A DNA stretch of 64,000 nt from Mycobacterium sp. 050128 (GTDB taxonomy: Bacteria > Actinomycetota > Actinomycetes > Mycobacteriales > Mycobacteriaceae): assembly GCF_036409155.1 (NCBI RefSeq), contig NZ_JAZGLW010000001.1, positions 1,116,001-1,180,000 on the forward strand. Reading direction: 5' to 3'. Positions within the stretch are counted from its first letter, which is position 1; the number at the start of each line of letters is the position of its first letter. The position numbers were made by a program, and so were the translations under genes. The notes under the pieces were generated by a model. It saw nothing but the letters and a program-made list of their open reading frames with translations. It had not been told where the DNA came from and ran no database searches. Positions 14,950 to 24,195 of the stretch are shown piece by piece.

Positions 14950-16779
14950 CTACTCGGACTCGGCGAGCCGCTGCTTGAGCGCCTCGAACTCGTCCTTGAC
15001 GCCGGTGGGCAGCTTGTCGCCGACGAACTCGAACCACTCCTCGATCAGGGGCAGTTCCGCGCGCCACTCGGCCGCGTTGACCGCGAGCGCCTTGGCCACG
15101 TCGCCGCCCTGGATGTCGAGCCCGTCCAAGTCCAGGTCGTCGGCCGTTGGCACGATGCCGATCGGGGTGTCCTGGCCGCCGGCCTGGTGCTCGATGCGGT
15201 CGACGATCCACTTGAGCACCCGGCTGTTCTCGCCGAAGCCCGGCCACAGGAAGCCACCGTCGGAGTCGCGGCGGAACCAGTTGACGAAGAACACCTTTGG
15301 CAGCTTGGACTCGTCGGCGTTCTTGCCCAGGTCGATCCAGTGCTGGAAGTAGTCAGCGACGTGGTAGCCCAGGAACGGCAGCATGGCCATCGGGTCGCGC
15401 CGCACCGTGCCGACCTTGCCCTCGGCGGCGGCGGTCTGCTCGCTGCCCATGGTGGCACCCATGAAAACGCCGTGCTGCCAATCGCGGGCTTGGGTCACCA
15501 GTGGCACCGTCGTCTTGCGGCGCGCGCCGAACAGGATGCCGGAAATCGGCACGCCCTGCGGGTCGTCCCACTCCGGCGCCAGGATGGGGCACTGCGACAT
15601 CGGGGTGCAGTAACGCGAATTCGGGTGCGCCGCTTTGGTATCCGATTCCCGCAGGATCCAGTCGTTGCCCTTCCAATCGATCAGGTGGTCGGGCTCGCCT
15701 TCCAGGCCTTCCCACCACACGTCGTTGTCGTCGGTCAGCGCGACGTTGGTGAAAACGGTGTTGCCCGCCTCCATCGTGCGCATCGCGTTCGGGTTGGACT
15801 TCCAGTTGGTGCCCGGCGCGACGCCGAAGAAACCGAACTCGGGGTTGACGGCGTAGAGCCGGCCGTCCTTGCCGAACCGCATCCAGGCGATGTCGTCGCC
15901 GAGCGTCTCGGCGCGCCAGCCCGGAATGGTCGGCTGCAGCATCGCGAGGTTGGTCTTGCCACACGCCGACGGGAAGGCCGCGGCGAAGTAGTAGGCCTTG
16001 TTCTCCGGGGAGATCAGTTTGAGGATCAGCATGTGCTCGGCGAGCCAGCCCTCGTCGTGCGCCATCGCCGAAGCGATACGCAGCGAGTAGCACTTCTTGC
16101 CCAGCAACGCGTTACCGCCGTAGCCCGAGCCGTAGCTCATGATCTCGCGGGTCTCCGGGAAGTGGGTGATGTATTTGGTGTCGTTGCACGGCCACGGCAC
16201 GTCTTTTTGGCCGGGCTCCAGCGGGGCGCCCACCGAGTGCATCGCCTTGACGAAGAAGCCGTCGTCGCCGATCTTCTCCAGCGCCGCCTTGCCCATCCGG
16301 GTCATCACCTTCATCGAGATGACGACGTACTCGGAATCGGTGATCTCCACGCCCAGCTTGGGGTCGTCGGCACCCAGCGGGCCCATGCAGAACGGCACCA
16401 CCCACATGGTGCGACCGCGCATGCAGCCGCGGTACAGGTCGTTCATCGTGGACCGCATCTCGGCCGGGTCCATCCAGTTGTTGGTCGGGCCCGCGTCGAT
16501 CTCACGCTCGGAGCAGATGAAGGTCCGCGACTCCACCCGCGCCACATCGGACGGGTCCGACAGCGCCAGGTAGGAGTTGGGGCGCTTCTCCTCGTTCAGC
16601 TTCTTCAGGGTGCCCGCCTCGACCAGTTGCGTGGCCAGCCGGTGGAACTCCTCGTCGGAGCCGTCAGCGAACACGACTCGGTCGGGCTGGGTGAGCTCGG
16701 CAACCTCCTCTACCCACGCCAGCAGCCCCCGATGATTCGTGGGTGCGTTGTCCAGACCGGGAATGGTCGCTGAGGTCAT
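14950..16779 (-). CDS. pckA: Phosphoenolpyruvate carboxykinase (GTP)
   Basis: The cytosolic GTP-dependent PEPCK that converts oxaloacetate to phosphoenolpyruvate, the entry to gluconeogenesis when mycobacteria live on lipids or cholesterol. The 609-residue length fits the GTP class. The kinase-1a loop reads [12 protein letters not shown] with the reactive Cys273; the substrate and metal motifs [22 protein letters not shown] and GDDIAWMRF, and the nucleotide-side NWFRRD near the C-terminus, are all present. The ATG at 16779 has AGGAG about nine bases upstream. A single gene with its own terminator; the neighbouring GTPase-like genes on the same strand end 175 bases upstream. Corresponds to Rv0211. 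Confidence 0.97.
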   Translation of the reverse strand: MTSATIPGLDNAPTNHRGLLAWVEEVAELTQPDRVVFADGSDEEFHRLATQLVEAGTLKKLNEEKRPNSYLALSDPSDVARVESRTFICSEREIDAGPTNNWMDPAEMRSTMNDLYRGCMRGRTMWVVPFCMGPLGADDPKLGVEITDSEYVVISMKVMTRMGKAALEKIGDDGFFVKAMHSVGAPLEPGQKDVPWPCNDTKYITHFPETREIMSYGSGYGGNALLGKKCYSLRIASAMAHDEGWLAEHMLILKLISPENKAYYFAAAFPSACGKTNLAMLQPTIPGWRAETLGDDIAWMRFGKDGRLYAVNPEFGFFGVAPGTNWKSNPNAMRTMEAGNTVFTNVALTDDNDVWWEGLEGEPDHLIDWKGNDWILRESDTKAAHPNSRYCTPMSQCPILAPEWDDPQGVPISGILFGARRKTTVPLVTQARDWQHGVFMGATMGSEQTAAAEGKVGTVRRDPMAMLPFLGYHVADYFQHWIDLGKNADESKLPKVFFVNWFRRDSDGGFLWPGFGENSRVLKWIVDRIEHQAGGQDTPIGIVPTADDLDLDGLDIQGGDVAKALAVNAAEWRAELPLIEEWFEFVGDKLPTGVKDEFEALKQRLAESE

Positions 16780-16954
16780 CGAACTCTCCTGAATTCATCT
16801 CCGTACGCGCGGGCATTTTGTGATTGCGTATGCAGTCGCCCACACAAATATTGACATGGTGGCGTTAGCTACAGGTTATCGTGATCCCCTTGCTGGGGAA
16901 GGCCCGGGCGGGTATAAGCCTTCTCACAACAACGATTCAGAAGCGCTTAAACAG

Positions 16955-18499
16955 TTACCAATTGTCCTCATCCGCGCTCCTCGGGGCCGATTTGGGGTTT
17001 TCTGCCCCGCCCGTTCCCTCGGCGGGGCCGTCGGGCCGGGGTATACCCGGTTCTCCGAGTTCTGCACGCACCGCGTCCAACGCCGCCAGCACCGTCGGCA
17101 TTTCCCGGTCCCGGGCGGCGGTGGCCCGCGCCGCGGCGATGGCGTGCTCGCGTAGCTCGGTGTCGATCACGCTGACCTGTTCTGACACCTGCGTGTTCTC
17201 GGCCTCGTCGTGGGCGACCAGCCCGGTACTCAGCAGCGCCTCGGCCGCCAGCACCCGGGTGGCGACCAGCTCCTCCACGACGGATTTCAGCGCGGACGTC
17301 AGATCACCCGTCCAGCGGTCCAGTAACGCGCGGTCGTGGAGCAGGGCACGGAGTTTGACCACCAGCACGGTGACCGCCACGCCCAGAGCCACGCACACCA
17401 GCGCGCCGGCGATCTGCAGCGTCGGATTCAGCCGATGGGCCAGGCCGGACATCAGCCGGAACAGCGTCAGCGCGACGCCCACCCCGAACCCGACACCGAG
17501 CAGCAGCATCAGCCAGGTCTCCTGCCGGCGGGATTTCAGCGGGGGCGGCGCGACGTCGACGGTGGGCAACTGCTCGATCCGCGGTAGCTCCATCGGCACA
17601 TCCAACTCGCGTGCGACGTCGTCAAGCTGGGTGGTGGCGCCCTCGTTCACCTCGCTGACCACCTCGGCGGCCCGGCCCCGCGCGTGCGCCTCGAAACCGG
17701 CCATCTCGCGACGCGGCAGATGCGCGGCATCCTCTTGTAGCTCGCTGCGCACCGACGAGCATCGGTTCAGCGCGAAGTGCGACAGCTGAACCCGGGCCTG
17801 CTGCGTCTGACCGCGCATCCGGATGGTGCGCTCGGATTTCGCTTGCCTGCGCTCACGCAGCGCGATGCTGCGCTCCTCGCGCAGCGCGTCGACCCGGGCC
17901 CGCCGCCCGGCGCTGTCCGCATCGCGGTCGAACCGCCGCGCGACCGTTTGCAGCCGGGATTCCCAGGCCCGCAATCGATTTCGCCGCCCGACGTCGGAAG
18001 CGTCGAGTTGCTCCGCGACGGTGTCGACCAGTTCGTCCAGCTGCGGCTCACCTAGTTCGGGCGCGGCGGCCGCACCGATCCACGGCACCTTGGCGTAGCG
18101 CGGCGCATGTGCGGCGAGCTTGTCACGGTTGGCGCTCAGTACGTCGCGCCACCCACGGTGCACGTCGATCTTCGACACCACCGCGACGACGACGTCGGTG
18201 TGCTCGCAGGCGGCGTCGAGCAGCGCGCAGTCCGACGCGGTGAGTTCGGCGGCCGCCGAAACGACGAACACCACCGCCGTCGGCGCATCGCCGGGCTGCA
18301 GATCCGTCGACTCGACGAACTTGTGCGCGGGCAGCCGCTCGCCCAGCGCGGCGGCCACCCCGGTCACGCCGGCCATCCACGGGCCGGTCACCAAGACGAC
18401 GTCGCGACGGCTGACCACGGGCGACTCCAGCCGCGGCCCGATCGCCGCCACCAGTTCGTCGACCTGGGCAGCCGGATCGGCGGACGCATCGCCGGTCAT
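16955..18499 (-). CDS. GTPase-like protein with membrane hairpin (Rv0210-like)
   Basis: A 514-residue protein of no known function. Residues 35-48 (VLVTGPWMAGVTGV) sit where a P-loop would be but lack the lysine; residues 75-80 form a hydrophobic strand VVFVVS and 107-112 read VVSKID, a good G4 guanine-specificity motif. A long charged helical region (160-300) leads to two adjacent membrane helices (about 329-349 and 362-382) and a C-terminal coiled region. GTPase head, helical stalk and membrane hairpin is the layout of bacterial dynamin-like proteins. The ATG at 18499 overlaps the stop of the partner gene (ATGA). An earlier GTG at 18523 is possible. Dynamin-likeness is inference. Confidence 0.8.
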   Translation of the reverse strand: MTGDASADPAAQVDELVAAIGPRLESPVVSRRDVVLVTGPWMAGVTGVAAALGERLPAHKFVESTDLQPGDAPTAVVFVVSAAAELTASDCALLDAACEHTDVVVAVVSKIDVHRGWRDVLSANRDKLAAHAPRYAKVPWIGAAAAPELGEPQLDELVDTVAEQLDASDVGRRNRLRAWESRLQTVARRFDRDADSAGRRARVDALREERSIALRERRQAKSERTIRMRGQTQQARVQLSHFALNRCSSVRSELQEDAAHLPRREMAGFEAHARGRAAEVVSEVNEGATTQLDDVARELDVPMELPRIEQLPTVDVAPPPLKSRRQETWLMLLLGVGFGVGVALTLFRLMSGLAHRLNPTLQIAGALVCVALGVAVTVLVVKLRALLHDRALLDRWTGDLTSALKSVVEELVATRVLAAEALLSTGLVAHDEAENTQVSEQVSVIDTELREHAIAAARATAARDREMPTVLAALDAVRAELGEPGIPRPDGPAEGTGGAENPKSAPRSADEDNW

Positions 18500-19530
18500 G
18501 ACGACCCCCGGGTCTGCGACCACAGCCGCAGCGATCCCCGGGCGATGTCGGCACCGCAGCTGCGGTGCAGTTCACTCGCCGATCCGCGGCTGTAGCGCTG
18601 CCAGCGCGCCGCACGGGGCAGGTGTCCGGCCGGGTCGTCATCACCGGCGACATCCAGCCCTGCCGCCTGGGCCACGTCGACGGCGGCGGCCATCCGCGCG
18701 AGCACGGTGTGGTCGCCGGACAGGAATCCGCTGATCTGCTCCCCGATCAAGCGGCCGACGGCCAGGGCCTCCAGCTCCGCGGCGGCATCCAGCACCCGCT
18801 GGTAGCGCACCTCGGCGCCGAGGGCCGCCAACCGGGCGATCACCGCATCCACGCCGCTGACGCGCCGCAGCAGGGCCCGGACCTGCGCCGAAGTGGCGCC
18901 CCGGCGCAGCGCGGCGACTGCCAGTGCGGTGCCGAACCAATCCAGGCTGTCCAGCAGCCGCGCATGGGCCGGCCCGGGATCATCTGCCGCGACGAAATTC
19001 TCGAACGAGCCGTCCAGGCCGGCGGGGTGGGCGGCCAGCGTCTGCAGCGCCGTCCACGAGGTGGCGTCCAGTCCGTCGAACGCGGCGGCGGCCAGCAAAG
19101 CGATCATCGGTTCGACGGGGCCGCCGGCGACCTCGGCGAGACGCGCGCTTTGGGTTCGTGCCTGCACGAGCGGGTTTGCCCCGCGGCGACCCGACAGCGA
19201 GCCGAGCAGGTCGGCCTTGTTGAGCACGGTCAGCACCGGGCAGCCGGCGGCAACGATCGCGTCGACGTCCTCGGGTTTGACCACTTCAGCGATGACCTGG
19301 ACGACCACGTCGGCCTCGCCCTCGGCCGGTGTCACGGTGATTCCCGACGCGGTCCCGGCGTGACCCAACGCGCGTGCCACGGTGCCGCGACCGACTCCGG
19401 CGCGCCCGTGTACAGCGACCCGCAGCGGCGCCGCGACCTTCTCGGCGATCGCGCTCACGCGCGCGTCGTCACAACCGGCAGCAAACCGTGTCAGCTCGTC
19501 GGTGAAAACTTGGCTCCCCCGTACCTTCAT
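18496..19530 (-). CDS. GTPase-like protein with variant P-loop (Rv0209-like)
   Basis: A 344-residue protein of no known function, coupled to the Rv0210-like gene by a stop-start overlap. It has a P-loop HGRAGVGRGT (residues 41-50) in which the invariant lysine is arginine, a strand DVVVQVIAEV, and a clean G4 motif VLNKADLL (102-109). Both halves of the pair thus keep the guanine motif but have altered phosphate loops, the second more strongly. The C-terminal two-thirds are alpha-helical without a membrane segment. The ATG at 19530 (MKVRGSQVFTDEL) has AGG about nine bases upstream; the frame is open further but runs into the intergenic region. It diverges from trmB. Confidence 0.8.
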   Translation of the reverse strand: MKVRGSQVFTDELTRFAAGCDDARVSAIAEKVAAPLRVAVHGRAGVGRGTVARALGHAGTASGITVTPAEGEADVVVQVIAEVVKPEDVDAIVAAGCPVLTVLNKADLLGSLSGRRGANPLVQARTQSARLAEVAGGPVEPMIALLAAAAFDGLDATSWTALQTLAAHPAGLDGSFENFVAADDPGPAHARLLDSLDWFGTALAVAALRRGATSAQVRALLRRVSGVDAVIARLAALGAEVRYQRVLDAAAELEALAVGRLIGEQISGFLSGDHTVLARMAAAVDVAQAAGLDVAGDDDPAGHLPRAARWQRYSRGSASELHRSCGADIARGSLRLWSQTRGSS

Positions 19531-19752
19531 TTTTTGCCTGCTCGATCCGATCGGCCCGCGCGCCACTGCGACGTTGCTTCCCGTCGCATGCGGGGTTGTC
19601 GCCGGCGCCGGGCCTGTTTGCCAGGCAAAGGATGGGGCACCACCGCATAGTGGCACTTGCGTCTTCGAGTTGCGAGCCACCGCTTATCTGTTACCAGTTG
19701 AAGGCAACTGTTGGGTATCAATCTGGACCAGGGGCGGCTACATCGGGGATTC
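19531..19752. other. Intergenic region between the GTPase pair and trmB
   Basis: This 222-base divergent gap should hold promoters for both sides. A small hairpin CAGTTG-AAGG-CAACTG lies at 19695-19710, in the expected trmB leader. No gene or known operator is recognised in it. Confidence 0.4.
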
Positions 19753-20571
19753 ATGGGCCACCATGGACAAATGCATGCGCAACCCGGGCTCGGGACGTGT
19801 TCCGATGCAGCGGTGGAGGTAGGAGCCGGCCTGGATACCGAAGAGTTTGTGACGCCAGTGTCGGATCCGGACGGTTCGGACGACCCTCAACGGGGCTATT
19901 TACCGGCCACGAGCTTCCGCTCCAGGCGTGCCACCCTGTCCGGCGGCCAGCGGGAGACCTGGGACCGGCGGTGGCCGACGATCGGCCTCTCCGACATCCC
20001 GCGCCGCTTCGAACCGCTCGACACCCGGGCGTGGTTCGGCCGGCAGGCGCCGCTGGTGCTCGAGATCGGCTGCGGCAGCGGCACGTCGACGCTGGCGATG
20101 GCCCGCGATGAACCTGAAATCGACGTGATCGCCGTGGAGGTCTACAAGCGGGGCCTGGCCCAGCTGCTGTGCGCGATCGACCGCGAGCACGTCACCAACA
20201 TCCGGTTGATCCGCGGCAACGGGATCGACGTGCTGCAGCATCTGATCGCACCGGCCTCGCTGACCGGGTTTCGCCTCTACTTTCCCGACCCGTGGCCGAA
20301 GGCGCGCCACCACAAACGCCGCTTCCTGCAACCGGCCACGGTTGGCCTGATCGCCGACCGGCTACTCCCCGGTGGTGTCCTGCACGCCGCGACGGACCAC
20401 CCCGGCTACGCCGAGCAGATGGCCGAAGTAGGCGACGCCGAACCGCGGCTGTGTCGCGTCGAACCCGGCAGCGGGCTGCCGATCTCGACCGTGCGCCCCA
20501 CGACCAAATACGAGTTGAAGGCCCAAGAAGCAGGCAGCTCCGTATCCGAGTTCATCTGGAAAAGACGATGA
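19753..20571 (+). CDS. trmB: tRNA (guanine-N7-)-methyltransferase TrmB
   Basis: Methylates G46 of tRNA to m7G using SAM. The 272-residue protein has motif I VLEIGCGSGTSTLAMA, the acidic residue of motif II in IAVEVYKRG, and the TrmB signature LYFPDPWPKARHHKRRFLQP, followed by the C-terminal TKYELKAQ block. The start MGHHGQMHAQPG at 19753 matches the N-terminus I remember for the M. tuberculosis protein Rv0208c and has GGGGAT just upstream; ATG at 19711 is less likely. Its stop overlaps the start of the NYN-domain gene, and mmpL3 follows, so a trmB-NYN-mmpL3 transcription unit is likely. Confidence 0.96.
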   Translation: MGHHGQMHAQPGLGTCSDAAVEVGAGLDTEEFVTPVSDPDGSDDPQRGYLPATSFRSRRATLSGGQRETWDRRWPTIGLSDIPRRFEPLDTRAWFGRQAPLVLEIGCGSGTSTLAMARDEPEIDVIAVEVYKRGLAQLLCAIDREHVTNIRLIRGNGIDVLQHLIAPASLTGFRLYFPDPWPKARHHKRRFLQPATVGLIADRLLPGGVLHAATDHPGYAEQMAEVGDAEPRLCRVEPGSGLPISTVRPTTKYELKAQEAGSSVSEFIWKRR

Positions 20572-21293
20572 TTATGAGCCTCGCAGAAGAAACGACCGCG
20601 GAAACCGCCGCAGCGCCGGCGGCGCCGTCCGGTGACGATCTGGGCGGCCTCGATGCGCCGCCGCAGCGCGTGCTGCTGGTCTGGGACGCCCCCAACCTCG
20701 ACATGGGACTGGGCTCGATCCTGGGCCGGCGCCCGACCGCGCTGGAACGCCCGCGGTTCGACGCGCTGGGGCGTTGGCTGCTGGCGCGGACGGCCGAGGT
20801 CAGCGCCGGACGGCCGGGCGTCATCGTCGAACCCGAGGCCACCGTGTTCACCAACATCGCCCCGGGCAGCGCCGAAGTCGTCCGCCCCTGGGTCGATGCT
20901 TTGCGTAACGTGGGGTTCGCGGTCTTCGCCAAGCCAAAAATAGATGAAGACAGCGATGTCGACCGGGACATGCTCGCCCACATCGAACAGCGGCGCCAAG
21001 AAGGGCTCGCGGCGCTGGTCGTAGCATCCGCTGACGGTCAGGCGTTCCGTCAGCCGCTGGAAGAAATCGCACGCGCCGGGGTTGGTGGGACAACCCCCGT
21101 CCAGGTAATCGGATTTCGCGAACATGCGAGTTGGGCACTAGCGTCGGATACCTTGGACTTCGTTGATCTGGAGGACATCGAGGGTGTTTTCCGGGAACCG
21201 CTGCCGCGGATCGGCCTAGATTCGTTGCCCGACCAGGGAGCGTGGCTGCAGCCGTTCCGGCCGCTGTCCGCGCTATTGACCACGCGTGTGTGA
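20568..21293 (+). CDS. NYN-domain protein (Rv0207c-like)
   Basis: A 241-residue protein with a PIN-like NYN fold, a group that includes ribonucleases. After an alanine-rich N-terminus the core begins RVLLVWDAPNLDMGLG, holding the first acidic pair of the active site, then further acidic positions in KIDEDSDVDRDM and LVVASADGQAF, the fold's typical D/D/D arrangement. RNA cleavage is therefore plausible but unproven. The ATG at 20568 overlaps the trmB stop (ATGA); an ATG six bases later is an alternative. The link with a tRNA-modifying enzyme supports an RNA-related role. It lies 63 bases before mmpL3. Confidence 0.85.
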   Translation: MIMSLAEETTAETAAAPAAPSGDDLGGLDAPPQRVLLVWDAPNLDMGLGSILGRRPTALERPRFDALGRWLLARTAEVSAGRPGVIVEPEATVFTNIAPGSAEVVRPWVDALRNVGFAVFAKPKIDEDSDVDRDMLAHIEQRRQEGLAALVVASADGQAFRQPLEEIARAGVGGTTPVQVIGFREHASWALASDTLDFVDLEDIEGVFREPLPRIGLDSLPDQGAWLQPFRPLSALLTTRV

Positions 21294-21345
21294 CACTGGC
21301 GTGAAAACCGAAAGACACAGCGCGGGTCGCTGTTAGTGATCCAGT

Positions 21346-21351
21346 AAGGAG
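21346..21351 (+). promoter_or_regulatory. Ribosome binding site of mmpL3
   Basis: AAGGAG five bases before a GTG; it decides the GTG at 21357 as the start. Confidence 0.75.
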
Positions 21352-21356
21352 CTTGC

Positions 21357-24182
21357 GTGTTCGCCTGGTGGGGTCGAACCGTGTACCGCTACAGGTACAT
21401 CGTGATCGGGGTCATGGTGGCTCTGTGTCTTGGCGGCGGCGTCTTCGGGATGAGCCTGGGTAAGCATGTTACGCAGAGTGGGTTCTACGACGACGGCAGC
21501 CAGTCCGTTGCCGCGTCGATTCTGGGGGACAAGACCTACGGACGCGACCGCACGAGCCAGATCGTGGCGATCTTCACCGCGCCCGACGGCAAGTCCGTCG
21601 ACGACCCGGCCTGGCGACAGCAAACCGTCGACGAACTGAACAAGTTCGTCAAGGACCATCCCAACCAGGTGCTCGGCTGGGCCGGCTGGCTGGCGTTGGC
21701 CCCCGGCGCCGAACCCCCGAACGCCCAGATCAAGGGCATGGCGACGGAGGACAGGAAGCACACCTTCGTCACCATCCCGCTCAAGGGCGATGACGACGAC
21801 ACCATTCTCAACAACTACAAGCTCATCGAGCCGGCCCTGCAGAAGCTCAACGGCGGCAAGATCGAACTCGCCGGACTCGAGCCCGTCGCCAGCGCGCTGA
21901 CCGGCACCATTGCCACCGACCAGAAACTCCTCGAATATCTGGGGCTCCCGCTGGTGACGGTGGTGCTGTTCCTGGTGTTCGGCGGCGCGGTTGCCGCCGG
22001 CCTGCCGGTCATCGTGGGTGGCCTGAGCATCGCGGGGGCACTGGGCATCCTGCGCTTCGCCGCCATCTTCGGCCCGGTGCACTTCTTCGCTCAGCCGGTG
22101 GTCTCGCTGATCGGATTCGGTATCGCGATCGACTACGGCCTCTTCATCGTCAGCCGATTCCGGGAGGAGATCGCCGAGGGCTACGACACCGAGGCCGCGG
22201 TGCGGCGCACGGTGATGACGGCCGGTCGTACGGTCATGTTCTCGGCGGCGCTGATCATCGCCTGCAGCGCCAGCCTGCTGGTGCTGCCGCAGGGCTTCGT
22301 GCACTCGCTGACGTATGCGATCTTCGCCGCGGTCGGCCTAGCCGCACTGCTGTCGATCACCTTGCTACCGGCCGCCCTGGGCATCCTCGGGCGCAACGTC
22401 GACGCCCTGGGCGTGCGGACCGCGTTCCGGGTGCCGTTCCTGCGCAACTGGAAGGTTTCCCGGGTCTTCCTGGAATGGCTCGCCGAGCGGCTGCAGAAGA
22501 CCAAGACCCGCGAAGAGGTCGAGGCCGGCTTCTGGGGCAAGCTCGTCACGACGGTGATGAAGCGCCCGCTGGCCTTCGCCATCCCGATCGCCGTCGGCAT
22601 GATCCTGCTGGTCATCCCGCTGGGCAATCTGTCGCTCGGCGGCATGAGCGAGAAATACCTGCCACCCGACAACGCCGTGCGCATGGCGCAGGAGCACTTC
22701 GACAAGCTTTTCCCCGGGTACCGGACCGAGCAGCTGACCGTGGTGATCAAGAGCAACAACCACAGCAAGGTCACCGACCAGCAGGTCGCCGACATCCGCA
22801 ACCGGATCTCGGGGATCACCGGGTTCACCGACAAGACGTGGGAGGAGCGCCCCTGCCCGGTGATCGCCAACAACCCCTGCGTCCCGGGCCCGAACGGGAC
22901 CACCCAGCCCAAGGACGATTCGCTGCGGGTGATCCAGAACGGCTTGGTCAACAAGAACGATGCCGAGAAGAAGATCAACGAGCTACGGGCGATCAACCCG
23001 CCGAAGGGCCTGACCCTGCTGGTCGGCGGCACACCCGCGCTGGAGCAGGACAGCATCCACAGCCTGTTCGACAAGGCTCCGCTGATGCTGGTGTTGCTGC
23101 TCAGCGCCAGCCTGTTGCTGATGTTCCTGGCATTCGGGTCGGTGGTGTTGCCGATCAAGGCCGCGCTGATGAGCGCGCTGACGCTCGGCTCCACGCTGGG
23201 CATCCTGACGTGGATCTTTGTCGACGGGCACTTCTCGACCTGGCTGAACTTCACACCGACGCCGCTGATGGTGGTGCTGATCGCGCTGGTCGTCGCGGTG
23301 GGCTTCGGTCTGGCCACCGACTACGAGGTTTTCCTGGTGTCCCGAATGGTCGAGGCTCGCGAACGCGGCATGTCGACGGCCGAGGCCATCCGGATCGGTA
23401 CCGCTACCACCGGACGTTTGATCACGGCCGCCGCGCTGGTGCTCGCCGTGGTCGCCGGCTCGTTCATGTTCTCCGATCTGGTGATGATGAAGTATCTGGC
23501 GTTCGGCTTGGCGGCGGCGCTGTTGCTGGACGCGACCGTGGTCCGGATGTTCCTGGTGCCCTCGGTGATGAAGCTGCTCGGCGACGACTGCTGGTGGGCC
23601 CCGCGCTGGGCCCGGCGGCTGCAGAACAAGATCGGCCTGGGCGAGACGGACCTGCCTGACGAGCGCAAGCGCAGCGCCGTCAACGGCCGGACGATCCGGC
23701 CGCCGGTCGCGGCCAGCCTGGTCGCCGCGAAACCGCGGGCGCCGCACGACCCCACGCACCCCGGCGCGCCCCCGGAGCCGTCGCGGCCGTCCGAGCCGCG
23801 ACCCGCAGCGGAGCTGCCTGCGGGTCCAAGCCGCGCCCCGTCCCGGCCCACCCAACCGACCGAAGCCAAGACGACGCGCTTCTCGGCTCAGGGCAGCGCC
23901 GACCCGCGACCCGCGGCTCCGGCTGCACCGCCCGCGCCGCCGCCGTCGGCCGGCCAAACCCGGGCCATGCCGGTTCCCACCAACCACGAGGACACCGCCG
24001 ACCCGACCACCGCGCTTCCTTCGATGCGTCCGGAGGGCAACGATTCCGACGCCGCCACCGAGAAGATGAATGCTCGCGGCCAGGGCGGCCAGGCTGACGG
24101 TGGCGACAATGCGCGTCCACGCCGCCGCGCGGGCGGTGGGCTCTCCGCGCAGGATCTGCTCCGCCGCGAGGGACGGCTCTAG
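21357..24182 (+). CDS. mmpL3: Trehalose monomycolate transporter MmpL3
   Basis: The essential RND-family flippase that carries trehalose monomycolate across the inner membrane for mycolic-acid cell wall assembly. The 941-residue protein has the two RND halves, each with a hydrophobic bundle and periplasmic porter domain; the proton-relay Asp-Tyr pairs are at AIDYGLF (Asp259, Tyr260) and ATDYEVF (Asp655, Tyr656). Residues from about 765 are a long disordered Pro/Ala-rich cytoplasmic tail that ends in LSAQDLLRREGRL. The start is GTG at 21357, five bases after AAGGAG. It follows the trmB-NYN pair and is convergent with the AI-2E-family gene. Confidence 0.98.
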   Translation: MFAWWGRTVYRYRYIVIGVMVALCLGGGVFGMSLGKHVTQSGFYDDGSQSVAASILGDKTYGRDRTSQIVAIFTAPDGKSVDDPAWRQQTVDELNKFVKDHPNQVLGWAGWLALAPGAEPPNAQIKGMATEDRKHTFVTIPLKGDDDDTILNNYKLIEPALQKLNGGKIELAGLEPVASALTGTIATDQKLLEYLGLPLVTVVLFLVFGGAVAAGLPVIVGGLSIAGALGILRFAAIFGPVHFFAQPVVSLIGFGIAIDYGLFIVSRFREEIAEGYDTEAAVRRTVMTAGRTVMFSAALIIACSASLLVLPQGFVHSLTYAIFAAVGLAALLSITLLPAALGILGRNVDALGVRTAFRVPFLRNWKVSRVFLEWLAERLQKTKTREEVEAGFWGKLVTTVMKRPLAFAIPIAVGMILLVIPLGNLSLGGMSEKYLPPDNAVRMAQEHFDKLFPGYRTEQLTVVIKSNNHSKVTDQQVADIRNRISGITGFTDKTWEERPCPVIANNPCVPGPNGTTQPKDDSLRVIQNGLVNKNDAEKKINELRAINPPKGLTLLVGGTPALEQDSIHSLFDKAPLMLVLLLSASLLLMFLAFGSVVLPIKAALMSALTLGSTLGILTWIFVDGHFSTWLNFTPTPLMVVLIALVVAVGFGLATDYEVFLVSRMVEARERGMSTAEAIRIGTATTGRLITAAALVLAVVAGSFMFSDLVMMKYLAFGLAAALLLDATVVRMFLVPSVMKLLGDDCWWAPRWARRLQNKIGLGETDLPDERKRSAVNGRTIRPPVAASLVAAKPRAPHDPTHPGAPPEPSRPSEPRPAAELPAGPSRAPSRPTQPTEAKTTRFSAQGSADPRPAAPAAPPAPPPSAGQTRAMPVPTNHEDTADPTTALPSMRPEGNDSDAATEKMNARGQGGQADGGDNARPRRRAGGGLSAQDLLRREGRL

Positions 24183-24195
24183 GCCCGCTCGGGTC

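Noticed and set aside
15187..16773. A 528-residue open frame antisense to pckA
   Set aside because: It is a high-GC shadow: rich in Arg, His, Val and Gly, with no domain, opposite a fully conserved gene.
16870..16925. Short GC hairpin before pckA as a riboswitch or terminator
   Set aside because: The stem is only five base pairs (TCCCC/GGGGA) without a U-run or conserved aptamer features.
18565..19650. A 361-residue plus-strand frame over the Rv0209-like gene
   Set aside because: Low-complexity shadow composition and no start signal; the minus strand holds clear GTPase motifs.
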